This document shows positions 34,435-45,702 of a stretch of 64,000 nt of DNA, piece by piece. Source of the DNA: Apostichopus japonicus (lineage: Eukaryota; Echinodermata; Holothuroidea; Aspidochirotida; Stichopodidae); the NCBI RefSeq assembly GCF_037975245.1, contig NC_092572.1, forward strand, positions 23,978,489 to 24,042,488, written 5' to 3'. Every line of letters starts with the position of its first letter. The stretch's first letter is position 1. Position numbers and translations under genes: made by a program. The notes under the pieces are model-generated. The model searched no databases. It had not been told where the DNA came from and was given only the letters and a program-made list of their open reading frames with translations.

Positions 34435-35026
34435 TGTTCCGACGTCTCTATGTTCCGACGTCTCTATGTTCCGACAAATTGTTTGGACTCTTTTTTTTGA
34501 CCAACATTTTTTCGGACCCAATTTGTTTTTGGAGATTCAATCTTTTTGGTCCCCCATTTTTCAGACCAAACTTTTTGGGGGGACTTAATTTTTTTGGCCC
34601 CAAATTTTTTGAGACCCAATTGTTTTTTTTTGGGGGGGGGGAATACATTTTTTGGGACCAACATTTTTCTGACCTACCTTTTTGGGGGACACAATTTTTT
34701 GGACGCACCAAATTTTTTTCAGGAATAAAAGGGCCCAAAGTTTGTTATGACCCAAATACTGCTTGTGACCGAAAATTGCTTGTGACCCGAAATTTAATTG
34801 TTTGCACTCAAATTTTTTGGGACCAAATAAGTTTGGTCAAAAAAAAATTTGGTCCGAAAAAAGTTGGTCCGAAAACATGTTGGTGTCAAAAAATTTGGTC
34901 ATAAAAATATATTGGTCTAAAATAATTTTGGGTAAAAAAAATTGTCGGAACATAGAGACGTCGGAACATAGAGATGTCGGAACATAGAGACGTCGGAACA
35001 TAGAGACGTCGGAACATAGAGATGTA
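34435..35026. repeat. Foldback element with 16-bp terminal tandem repeats
   Basis: The right end is five copies of a 16-bp unit GTCGGAACATAGAGAC/T (34,943-35,026). The left end has about three copies of its complement (34,435-34,480). Between them, T-rich TTTTTTGGACC words dominate the left arm and the A-rich complement the right arm, with the turn near 34,730-34,760. The whole is an approximately 590-bp imperfect palindrome. Open frames across it are artefacts. Confidence 0.85.
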
Positions 35027-35029
35027 ACC

Positions 35030-36730
35030 GTCAAGCTATCGTGAGCGTTGTTTCTGCACACACAGCAATCAACCATTTCTACATATATCTATTTTAAAGT
35101 TTTATCTATCGCATTCGGGATGTGAGAAGCTGTAAAGGTAAATATAAACATTCACTTTGATCACCCAATATCAATTTTAAGTTAAGAAGTGGTTCATTCA
35201 TGTGAAATATAGCCAAATTGTGGTCCTCACGTGTGCTTGTTAGTCAAGTATTGGCAACGTTACTTTCCTTGTTGCATACTCACTGTGTAATAGTCCTGTA
35301 GGCTAATCGTAAACGATCGCTTACGAAGAGTGTACGTATTATGTCTAATTATACTTAAATGATTGTTTTCTAAATTACACTCAATTTATTTAGTACATGC
35401 TGCAAATGTTGAGTTTATAATACCGTATTTACGCTATTTCTTGTAGCCTAGGTCTAAAGTATATACAGTGTGAGCCTGTTTGTAAATGCCTTACACTGTG
35501 TATGTGGTAATAACGTGCTAGGTCGTTGTGTAAGAGCGCCACCTATTAAGATGGCGGCCCCCATGTATCGTTAGATTTATGTACATTATATATTATATTC
35601 AAGATGGCTGCGCCCATGTACCGTTAAGTGTATTGGTTCACCATATACATATTGTGCTGAATATTGTATCCTAATTAATGCAACGATGTCATAGTATGTC
35701 CTATATGAATATCTCGGAGGTTATTTAGCTGCATTTTTCAGTTAAGGTTAGTATGCCGTACCTCAAAGTAAATTAGCTTGCAGTTTATGGTCATGAGTTT
35801 TAGTTTATGAATCGTTGTATCAGTCGAGGGTAAATCGAAATGGATAGGTACGATGTCATATTAAATTGTGTTAATTTGTTTTTAGAATGCAATTGTGGTT
35901 GTTTAGAGGCAGACGTGCCATAACTTAAATGTTACCTCCACTACTTGTTTAATCCTAGTGTTATTTTATGAATTTAAGGTTTTATGCATGAGTTAAATAC
36001 CTGTGTCATGGCCATTTATTATTCATGTTGTTTCATAGACCTATATATTATGCAAGGAGGTATTTTCTCTTATTAACCGTTGATTACTGAGGTTTCATTT
36101 ATGGATTTATACTTATGATTTCTTTTCATATTTTTATTAACAGTTTCAGAGCTTTACGCATCCGTCCGGTGGGTTGTACCACCGTCCTCTCTTTATCCTC
36201 TTCTATATTTTACTGGCTCTTACACCCAGTAAAGGCTAAGAAACCCCTAATAAATTGGAGCAGAACTATCCGTCTGTTTTTTATTCTTCTTTCGTGAATG
36301 CTCTCGTACGGCATCACATAAGTATAAAGTTCTTACACCTAAACAAATTTCAGGGTTCTAGCTTAGATCTCAATATTAATTTATGAAGTTGTTAAGTTGC
36401 TCCGATGTACAAAAGAGGTCGTCTTTGACGGCCAATAACTCAAAACGTGTCATGTTGAAGAGATATAGTACCACCCTGTTTGTACAAAAAAATTCAGGAG
36501 GGTGTTTTGCCTTATTTTAAAATGAAAAATCCTCAAAGTTTGGGATTTTTACAAAAATGTTTTTGCCTGTTTTGATGTTCCATGTGTTTTGAGCCTGGGT
36601 ATTGTACTTCAAGGTCATTCAATTCAATACTGTGCAGTCTTTAATTTCATATAAACAAATACTATTTGCAATGTACTTGTCTGTTTCTGGTTTAATTCAT
36701 TTTATTAAAAGACTTTACAATAGAATGAAT
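35030..36730. other. Interior of the 4.1-kb element, no gene
   Basis: No long reading frame or domain. A palindromic ACATAC/GTATGT, GTACAGT cluster at 36,738-36,808 lies near the right end. Confidence 0.5.
35548..35611 (+). promoter_or_regulatory. Two YY1-like motifs
   Basis: AAGATGGCGGC at 35,548-35,558 matches the YY1 core, and AAGATGGCTGC at 35,601-35,611 is a near copy. They lie in a short direct repeat inside the 4.1-kb element. Function is inference. Confidence 0.35.
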
Positions 36731-37408
36731 TTCAACCAGTACATACATGTATGTACAGTGTGCACAGTACATACACTGTACTGGGTGTATGTACAGTACA
36801 GTGTGTATTTAAGTGTTGGGTGTAAACACAGTCTTCTGGCATTCATTGTCCTTATCCAAATGGATCGAACTACAACATACTCCAAAATTTGGTGATTTGA
36901 TATGGAATGACCCAATAGGGAACATTTACACACCATGGGCCATGTATCTACCAGGTAGACTGTGATTCAACTTGTGCTTGTGCTTGTTGTAGCACCTAAG
37001 GCAATAGGGCACAGTTACAAATCATGTGACATCTACCTACCAAGCATGACATTTACTCAATTTGTGGTTGTTGAGATATCTTGTTTACAAGCAAGCCATC
37101 ACATCCACACACACACACATACACGTGCACACACACGAAACACAAACACAATGGTAACTGAGCCTTCGGCATTGTAACCAAAAATAAAAATACATAATAT
37201 ATATACCCTAGGAATCTCACATAGACTATTTTTCTCTTTTCAAATTCCTTGTTTACAAGATGTTTATTCACCACGACTATACATACATAAATTTTGATTA
37301 GACTTTAAATTGAATTTACAAAACAGTTACCAGAACAAGTCAAACCACTAAGAAGCAATGATTTAAGACTAAATTGTCTATTCCTAACCAATACAGCTCA
37401 CACTAACC

Positions 37409-37611
37409 TTAATTACAGCACTTAAGTGAACCTTCATAGGATAAGCAATAATCATTCACAATACAAATTATATTTTGTGTCATTGCAAGAGAGCAATTGC
37501 ATTCTGAATGACTATACAAACAGTCCATGTAGGGGTCTGTGAATAGGTACTCGTCTATGGTGGTGCTATAACATCGCCACTGGAAAGATGCAACTGTGTA
37601 CCTGTACGATC
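37409..37611 (-). CDS. Possible short Cys-rich exon
   Basis: After an acceptor GCACTTTGTAG a minus-strand frame codes about 66 residues with six cysteines (including CNCS and KCCN at the end) and a stop. It needs a phase-1 donor. The propeller exon upstream ends in phase 0, which would instead give an 18-residue tail and stop. So it is either the last exon of an unknown gene or chance. Confidence 0.2.
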
Positions 37612-37769
37612 CTACAAAGTGCCAGCACACAGACTACAAATATCCTATTGGCAAGCTCTAGTTTGACTTGCATCATCATAATGCAACTAACATTGTGAAG
37701 TTAGGGAACAAGCAAAGCTGTGTTATACCCCACCATACTAAAGTTAGCATGTAGACAGACAACTTAGGC

Positions 37770-38221
37770 TAAGGTGACCAGACGTCCCCGATTTTCGGGG
37801 ACAGTCCCCGATTACTGTGTGCTGTCCCCGATGAACAAGTGTCCCCGAAAATGTCCCCAATTCGTCAAAATGTTCAGGAATTTCGAAAATATCCCACATT
37901 ATTAGTAAAATAATTGTAAAAAAATTTGTTAGTCAAGTGTGCAGTCGCAGAACGGAGCTAACCAATAGTTCAGATGGGCCAGTGTAAAGTGGAATATGCT
38001 AAATCGATCTAGCCTAGCACTCTTACGTAAAGTAATTAAAATTAATCTAAAAAAAGCTACATTTTTGAAAATAAAATTGATATAAAACGTGCTTCTAAGT
38101 ATCACCATTTTACATCTAGACACTTAGGCACTTGAAATTTTTCCAACCCCTTAAACCCCTCCCCCATATCTGTCACGCAATAAATGTCCCTGATTCCAGT
38201 CAGGCAAATATGGTCACCTTA
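37770..38221. mobile_element. hAT-like MITE, TAAGGTGACCA termini
   Basis: About 452 bp with inverted ends TAAGGTGACCA...TGGTCACCTTA and flanking AACTTAGGC at 37,761-37,769 and 38,222-38,230 (8-9 bp target duplication). The left end holds four GTCCCCGA words. No transposase. Confidence 0.85.
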
Positions 38222-38299
38222 AACTTAGGCCTTCACTTGACATGCCATTTTGGCCAAAATTGAATTCACTGGTGCACAATTTGTACATTAATACTACAA

Positions 38300-39240
38300 G
38301 TAGGCCTATTGTTAAATGTTCAGGGTCATAATGGCCAGGAATTTCTTTTTACATTTGCTTAAAAACACAAAGGAGTCATTTCTCCTTGCTGGCACACAGT
38401 GTAGATATAGCTTTTGAAACTGGCTGTAAAAAGTTTGCACTGAAGTTTTCTGATATCTGCCAAAATTTGTAAAATGACAGTAATAGTTGTACTCTACACA
38501 ATGTTTCGCATCCACTTGTACCAAATTTACTGATACTAAAGCAACTGAAAAGTTCATATTTCTTTGAAAAGACAATGGAGTCAGTTTTGTTTAGCTAAGA
38601 TCTCTAATGCATACACACAGTGTGTGTACTCTGCAACCAAATTTTGAAATATGATTTAGACAAAATGTGCACTAGAATTTGCTCAAATCAGGTAAAAATT
38701 TGTAAAATGGAACTAATAGTTGTTACCTATAATTTTTTCGCATGCACTTATCTAAAAGGAGTTGATACAAACCAGCTACAGAAGTCAGATTTTTGCAGTA
38801 AATATGAAGCCATTTATGTTTGGCCCTAATTTCTACTACATACACACAGTGTATAGTCTACAATCTCATTTTTTTAAATTGAATGTAAATATTTTGCCCT
38901 GAAATTTTCTTAAATCCTGCAAATTTTGTAAGATGTCAATAACAGTTGTGTTCTACTCAAAAGTTCGCATCCACTTATACCAAATCTCTTAATTCTAGAC
39001 TGCTGAATAGTTCACATTAAGTTGTTCAAATATTAAGAGAATTTCTTGCTCACTTCTATACAGTTGTTACACAAAACTTGAGAAATTTAGGTTAACCATT
39101 TCTTTTTATTTATTTTTTTGTTTGCATTAGAATTTCATTAAATTTTGCCAAATTTGTAAAACAATAGAATTGTTAAGAAAACAAATGTTCACATTCACTT
39201 ATATCAAATTTGTCTACTCTAATTGACTAGCTGATTAATT
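38300..39240. repeat. Degenerate ~228-bp tandem repeat
   Basis: Four diverged units marked by GCATCCACTTGTACCAAAT-like phrases near 38,507, 38,740, 38,966 and 39,188 and by AAATTTTGTAAAATG-like phrases between. It lies directly downstream of the propeller exon. Confidence 0.7.
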
Positions 39241-39288
39241 TAGACCTAAATTATATTCCTATTTTTATCATAATCCTGCTGTACTTAC

Positions 39289-40075
39289 CATACTGTACTC
39301 TCTAACTTCACCAGTGTACATGCATACTGTTAACAACCTGTTTACATCAACAATCCTGATTCTATGAGATTCATCAACATCAAATGACGTCAGTTGTTGA
39401 CTGTCAGAGAGAGAGTAAACAACAACATGGAGGCAATCCCATAAAATATAAACCAGACCACTAACAGTGATACTCCATGCAGATGAGTAGCCTGGTGATT
39501 TATACTCATGTACAATCTTTCCCTCCATGTTGTATCTAGTAATAGCTCTCCGCTGGCCTGTAGATATAAACAGATTATCTCCATAAACTGTTATATCTGC
39601 AGGATATCTATCTAATCCTTTCAAGGTGATTGTCTTGATTTTCTTTAAACTAAAATCAAACACAATCACCTCGTTAGAAGACAAACCAATAAATATCACT
39701 CCCTCTCTGGCAGTCATGCACTTGGCTTCCCTATCGTGTAATAGGTTGACTGTGTGTAATGGTTCACTGTCGTCTGCCTCAATATGATAAACATGAACGA
39801 GATCACCGTACACAGTAACTATATGTGAATCATCCAAGATAGAAACATAGCGATACCGCCATCTTGAACGATCGAATAGTTTAGTGCACAACTGAGTCAT
39901 TAATGGCGACGAAGAATCAGAATCATTTAACGTAAACAGGTCTATGAATGATGGTGTATCATCTGTCCTGTAGTTGTATCCGCACACTGCCATCTTGTTA
40001 CCGCGTACTGCCATATCAGCGACACACCAGCAGTCACTATCTGTTGTACATCTTGGTATGGTAAAGCTACGTACA
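39289..40075 (-). CDS. Beta-propeller (NHL/WD-like) exon
   Basis: 787-base minus-strand exon between acceptor TTTTTCCATTGCAG and donor ATG|GTAAGT; phase 2 in, phase 0 out; 262 codons without a stop. Repeated blade-like strands are visible: CVADMAVRGNKMAVCGY, SILDDSHIVTVYGDLVHVYH, MTAREGVIFIGLSSNEVIVF, ADITVYGDNLFISTG, SITVSGLVYILW, VVDVNRLLTV-like ends, about six blades at 40-residue spacing. Such propellers are usually binding platforms, often at the C-terminus of RING/B-box proteins; no such exon is in the window. An in-frame upstream stretch is intron sequence. It could also be the N-terminal part of the DED-ZU5-Death gene, since phase 0 matches the DED exon. Confidence 0.85.
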
Positions 40076-40140
40076 CTGCAATGGAAAAACAAAAAGTGCA
40101 AATACAGGTCAATCGCAAGCCTGCGTCTCCATGGTAACAA

Positions 40141-40990
40141 GTAGTTCTAGCGTGAATCTTGGCTAATAAAGTTCAGGTTCACGAAGTAACAACGGATGGA
40201 AAATGGATCGTACTCGAATGCTACGTACGTAGAAACACTATAACGCCATTAAATTATGTTCAGTTTCCTTTACCAGTGGAGGGCAGTATACTGATCTACT
40301 GAAAAGGACTGTAAAGAAAATAAGCTGACAAGTGGAAGAAACATTAAGGTGAAGATAGGCTTCAATTAAATCCTTTAAAATCAAGGGAAAATTTCTCGGT
40401 TATGGTTAAGGCACGCATATATATTGAAAGCTATGTATGGGCATTTGGATGATACATCATTTGGATGATATACTTATTTTAATGTCTAATCGAAAAAAAA
40501 AATATTATTTTGGAGTTTCTGGTGATAGCTGATGGTCATAGACTGCGGTGAGAAGGCCTTAAAGCATGTGCTATTTTCCGATAAAAAGCAGGAGGGCCAA
40601 ATGGAGTACATTTGTGCAAAAATGTGGGCCTATGATATATATATACTATACTGATCGATCGAACAATTAATGTCACCACATTATAACACTATTGTAGGTT
40701 TCGTGTTCTCTGAAATATGTGATAGAAATTTTGCGGTAAGTAATTGTCGCCAATGATCAAATTATTACATATTCTTCAAACAACATCATTTGCAAGTTTT
40801 CTTGTAGGTAATTGTAGCAATTATACAGTATGCATAGCCTGTATTGTAATGTAGAGAAAGCCTCACAAAACCTCGTTTTAGAGGACATTCATCAGCAGAT
40901 AATTACTTTGGCAAAACGCCTGCATTGTTTGAAAAGCTTAACGGCACTTAATTCGCACATTTCTATTTTTTTTTTAGCAGATGGTAGTAT
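40141..40990. other. Nothing recognised
   Basis: AT-rich upstream of the propeller exon. I found no exon in phase with it here. Confidence 0.5.
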
Positions 40991-41265
40991 ACCCAGCAAA
41001 CACAAAACGTTATAACATTTTTAAAAGAGCCTCTAAAATATGTTTTTATAACGTTAAATGTGGTGTTATATAAACGTTGGCATAACGTTTTTATGAGATA
41101 TATTAATGTAATATTAATGTTAAATTACGTTTTAACGAAAAAATGTTTGAAATAAAAGCCTGAAAACGTTTTCGTGACATATTTATTACACCACAAATAA
41201 CGTTATCAAAACAAAAGACGAAACGTTTTAATTACGTTTTAAAAACGTTTTTGTGTTTGCTGGGT
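40991..41265. mobile_element. MITE with ACCCAGCAAACAC termini
   Basis: 275 bp. Ends ACCCAGCAAACACAAAACGTT and the complement AACGTTTTTGTGTTTGCTGGGT form near-perfect inverted repeats. The interior is filled with AACGTT words in both directions, so the whole strand can fold back. Flanking duplication is not clear (TA at most). Confidence 0.85.
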
Positions 41266-41989
41266 AGCTAGCATATGCTCGTGTGATCGAGATTTATAAT
41301 TTTGATAGCATATGTTCATATTAAGGAAAACATTTTTTTTTGGGGGGGGGGGGGGATGGCTCGTAAAAACATGGAGAATTTGAACTCAATTGTGATAATT
41401 ATGATGGATCGATGCTTGCATGGTTGTGCTCACATTAATGTTAAATTTCCTTTATCTCTTTATCGGATAAATTGCAGTAAACTTTAATGCGAATTTTAAA
41501 AAAAGGAACAGGCGGAGGGAACTATACAGTAAGAGTATGATGACAAGAAAGCTATCGACCATCAACCATTCTTTCCAAATGGAATCGTAGGTAGCAAAAT
41601 GGACCAGTTCCAATTAAATATCAAATCTTCCGCAGAACTATCGCAAATTTTCATGAAAAGAAAAATCGTACGAAAGTGCCCTCATTAAAGTATTCACTTC
41701 AACTGAGCGAATCTAGTAAAGGATCAAACTTTTGACAGTCCCGACCTTTGGCAGGCTAATATTCGGGGCCAGTTTAAAGCCATATAGTTCCAATCGCGCC
41801 CTATACACACTTACTCTGATTACAAATAAATCCATGGCGGGAAAAGTTCTGAAAGTGGTGGCGCTATATCAAATTACCTGGAAGCAAATACGCTCAAGAC
41901 GCAACTGACAATACAAGCATGCAAATATGAATGGACACAAATATGGCCACCTCAACATATGTACGTATCCTATGCACCACTCACTACTT

Positions 41990-42410
41990 CATTTCATTAC
42001 TTTTAACAGCAATAGGGCACATACACAGCCCACTGACTATCAGACTATCATATACGACATATAATCTAATATACAGTTCCTGAGATTTTCTTGCTTCCAA
42101 AAAATTACATTAAGCCCCTGCCTACCATCCATATCAATTAATTTCAACAGTTTCATAACGTGAACATTAACGTATATGCTAACAATATAAACAGGCCAAA
42201 TATGAAAGAAAACATGTGTAGCTGTCAAAATTTTCAGATTTTTACATTACCCACTCATAAATATGTATGACTTATGACATTACTTCAAAGGGCAATAGGG
42301 CACATCTACAGCTCATTGGCTATCAGACTATCATATATGACATGAATCTAACATATATATAGTTCCTGAGTTATGCAACATTACGCAATTATCACACCAT
42401 AGGTTCCTGG
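41990..42410. repeat. Two copies of the dispersed 310-bp repeat
   Basis: GCAATAGGGCACAT...CTATCAGACTATCATATA(C/T)GACAT occurs at about 42,010 and 42,290. Same family as 32,100-32,773. Confidence 0.65.
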
Positions 42411-43195
42411 CATAGGATCCAAAATCGGTGGAAATCATTCAGAACATATATCGTGGATCTACTTGTAATTTTGAGGGGCGTGAGGGAGGGAGGGCGGGGG
42501 GGGGGGGGGGCTACTTGAGAACAGGGTTTTTAGTTGAAATTAGTACTGCTGTTGTGAAAAATGTTTTCACAAGTTATATCCAACTCTCCCAATTTATAAA
42601 TTGGGAACAATATTTTGTTTGCTCTCATAGATACGGGTCAGTTGTTGATTTATTTTGTATCTCTGTTTACCAGTTAAAGATGATTATTTAAATTCTATCT
42701 GTCACATTCTAACATCCAAGTATGGACATAACCGTTGGATACACGTTTCAATGACACTACCCAGAATATGGCTGCATGGTTACTTACCAAGGAGATACAA
42801 TGGTGGCCATGTTTTATAGATTGGTGAAAACTTGAGAGGACAAGAGACGAAGCTTATTCTTTATCTGTTGGAAAAGATGATGAATTTAATTTTTCAAAGT
42901 TAGTAAACAAGTCTATAAATGAAAGCAAAAACAATAACGATGAAGATGTAATGCAAACGACTCCCAACAATATTCGCCTCTCTTAAATGATCAAATTGAC
43001 ATTTTAATTGGTGGTAAACATTGGACGTGTTTGACGAAATTACAGAGACTTACAGAGATTAGTGGATGAAGTAAGATTATGTTTCTATTACTTAGTTGAC
43101 CTGTTGAAGCATATCGTCCAATTATTTACTATCATATATTTTACGAAACATCTGTCGTTTCTAGGCTACCGCATTAGTACACGTCAATCACCAAA
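42411..43195. other. Nothing recognised
   Basis: Includes a 19-base poly-G run near 42,487-42,510. No supported gene. Confidence 0.5.
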
Positions 43196-43898
43196 TCGTT
43201 AGTAATATGTCTCAGGGATTCCCCGATGTTGCGCAAAAGTATTGCGCAATCTTGGGGAATTTTTATGACGTTCAACCGACGAGATTTGGTAAACCGTAGT
43301 TTTATTCAGTGTGCACACTGGAAGTTGTGTGTTGTTATAGACTACATGACATTGAAATGTGCTCGTGAACTTAGAACTGTGGGCGTGATTAATTCTTGTG
43401 TGCTAAAATAATCGAAACAGGAAACAATACGCACGGACAAACAAAGGAATATTTAACTAACAAATTCTGCTAAACTCTCAGCGGTATCGCTCGTCCCCCC
43501 TCAGTCCCCATATTTCATAAAGGTTTGTTCGAACTCCAAGTTTAGTGCCACAGACAATGTCGACCGTATAGTGGCGTCGAAGGCAGGTATTCGCTAACCT
43601 TTCATTAAAACAGTAACACACGATGGTAGTATAGATGTAACCAAGATAAAAAAAAAATAGATATATCCGTAGCAACCAGTAGGCCTATGTAGAACGTACG
43701 ACACATATGATATTGTACCCGAACTTTATCTTTGTACATGGTTTGTTATTCTCGTTAGGTCTAACAAGGTTATAACACTAACCTTCCATGGGAGGCAATG
43801 AGACATACATCTAGCCTATACCGTGCATCCATGTATGTGATTGTTATATCCGTGTAGCTTTGTTTGAAGTCTGTGCGTATTGTACATTGACAGTTTGC

Positions 43899-45702
43899 GT
43901 TTCTGGGGCGTATCCAGGATTTTCTTACCCGGGGGGCGCGAATTACTATCTAAGCGGAGCGCCACCATCGGTTGGCGCGCAGCGTACAAGAAAATTTCTG
44001 GTTTTGATACCCCTCAGATCACCGGAAATGGCACTTCTCGGGCTTGAAAATGACCAACCAGATGTACACTTTTTGCCTGAGAACCAAGTATTTCCCAATA
44101 GTTTTTTTTTTCCATCCATAACCTTTTTGTAGATTGTCACCAGTCACACATCATGTTCGACCTCATCGCATGTCCTGTGGATCATTGCTTTTGTAGGTGA
44201 TTCTACGTCGCGGCCCACAATACCCGTCAGCCCCACTTTTCAAGGTTTTAAGCCCATTATTTGTTCAGAATTTGAAAATTTACATTTCTCGTGAATAAAC
44301 TCACTTCAAAGCATAATGTTGCACAAAATTTCATCTATGGACAACCAATATAGAAAAACCTCCTTCATTCCCTAACAGAGCGGTCAAAATTGCACGAGTA
44401 GAGGGAAGTGTGATGAAGAATGTTGGTCAGGAAATTTTCGAAAATTCAGATACAATTTAATACTAAAATAATATTAAAACTTCTTATAACGGCTATTGTT
44501 GAAGGAAATGAAAAAATAGCAGATATTTCCGAAACCGAACACTACACACATAGGCGTAGGAGGCGGGGGGGGGGGGGGGGCTGGGCCCCTCATTCGCCAT
44601 TACTAATGTAAAAGAGAGTTATGACATAATTGGACCTCCATACTTTTTTTCTCCATCTGCATAAGACATTTCGTTGTTTACATTAGCATCCAGCGGTATG
44701 CTGCGCAAGTTTCACGGACTGTACGGTTCACGATGGCATGCGTTGTAATAACCGATGCTTGCTTATATGATATCGACATTAACATGTCTAACGCGCGCGG
44801 TGCGCGCGAAAACTTTTGGTTATTTTTTTTCGGGCAAGTCGGGCAGTTTTGAGGCTGTTCATCTTGGAACGCCATTTTCATGCTCAATGATATGATGTGA
44901 TATCTACTGTTTGCTTTACAAATTCGAGCAGGCACGTAGCGAGGAATTTGCCAAGGGAGGCAAATTATCTAAGCGTTGCGCCACCATGAGTTGACGCGAA
45001 GCGTACAAGAAAGTTTTGGCCGAAAATGCCTCCCAGATCGCTGGAAATGGCACTATACCCAGGACCTTTTGTTGGCGCGAAGCGTACAAGCAAATTTTGG
45101 CCAAAGTGCCTCCCAGATCGCTGGAAATCACACTTCCTAGGTCTTGTAAGTTGCATCATAAAAAAACATGCTGAAGGGGGGGGGGGCGGTCGCCCCCTTC
45201 CCGAAATGCGTCATGTTCCCCGACGACACGGTCGAGTTCGAGACCAGCCACAGTTGGTTTCATAGCACAATTCTACAATTGTTTAAGGCGTATATACACA
45301 CACATGCGTTGTGATAGACCATATATAGTATATATATAGATCATTAGTGAGAGAGGAAAAATGGAATCGTCAAAAATGGACTCGTTGTCGGTGTAAGGGG
45401 TAGGGTGAGGCACACGCCCCTTCCGAAATCATTGACCCGTCTCTGGCTACTCTCTATATATAATAGGGTTCAGCGCTGTAATGATGTCACTGTCCCTCTT
45501 CTCTTCCCGGTGTCTTGGCGTTTTTCTTCTACTCTCTCCTTTCTCCTTTTTCTCTCCAGTCTTTCTTCTTTTTCTTTTCCCTTCCTTCCTCTCCTCCTCC
45601 TCTTCCCCCCCCCCTCTTTTTTCCCTTTTTCTTCTCTTTTTATTTCTCTCCTTTCTTCTTACCCGGGGGGCGCGCGCCCCCAACGCCCCCTGGATACGCG
45701 CC
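43899..45702. mobile_element. 1.8-kb insertion with GGGGCGTATCCAGG ends
   Basis: Begins GTTTCTGGGGCGTATCCAGG and ends CCTGGATACGCGCC, an inverted pair (13 of 14 over the shared core GCGTATCCAGG). Flanking TGC on both sides. Copy 2 of the duplication shows the uninterrupted site, so the borders are reliable. Contents: three copies of the GCGCCACC...TTGGCGCG module also found in the 2,325-3,598 MITE, poly-G runs, and a 140-base pyrimidine tract at the right. No transposase. Confidence 0.8.
45515..45660 (+). repeat. Polypyrimidine tract
   Basis: About 145 bases of almost pure C/T on the plus strand, with poly-C at about 45,605-45,615. Open frames of Ser/Phe/Pro (or Arg/Lys/Glu on the other strand) are artefacts. 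Such tracts can form triplex DNA. Confidence 0.9.

Larger units (their letters stand above)
32778..36913. mobile_element. 4.1-kb TIR element, host of nested insertions
   Basis: Ends are GGGTCATTCCATGTCAAATC on the left and its complement (one mismatch, TATC for GTC-type position) on the right, flanked by AATA at 32,774-32,777 and 36,914-36,917. The sequences outside join into an intact copy of the dispersed 310-bp repeat, confirming an insertion. It has no transposase frame, so it is non-autonomous or decayed. It holds a hAT MITE and a foldback repeat. Superfamily not determined. Confidence 0.75.

Noticed and set aside
34386-35076. ORFs of 60-172 codons rich in Phe/Gly or Lys/Pro
   Set aside because: Produced by the foldback repeat and its G/T-rich arms on both strands.
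36738-36808. Cluster of GTACAGT/ACTGTAC palindromes as a separate MITE
   Set aside because: Lies just inside the right end of the 4.1-kb element without its own flanking duplication; better seen as part of it.
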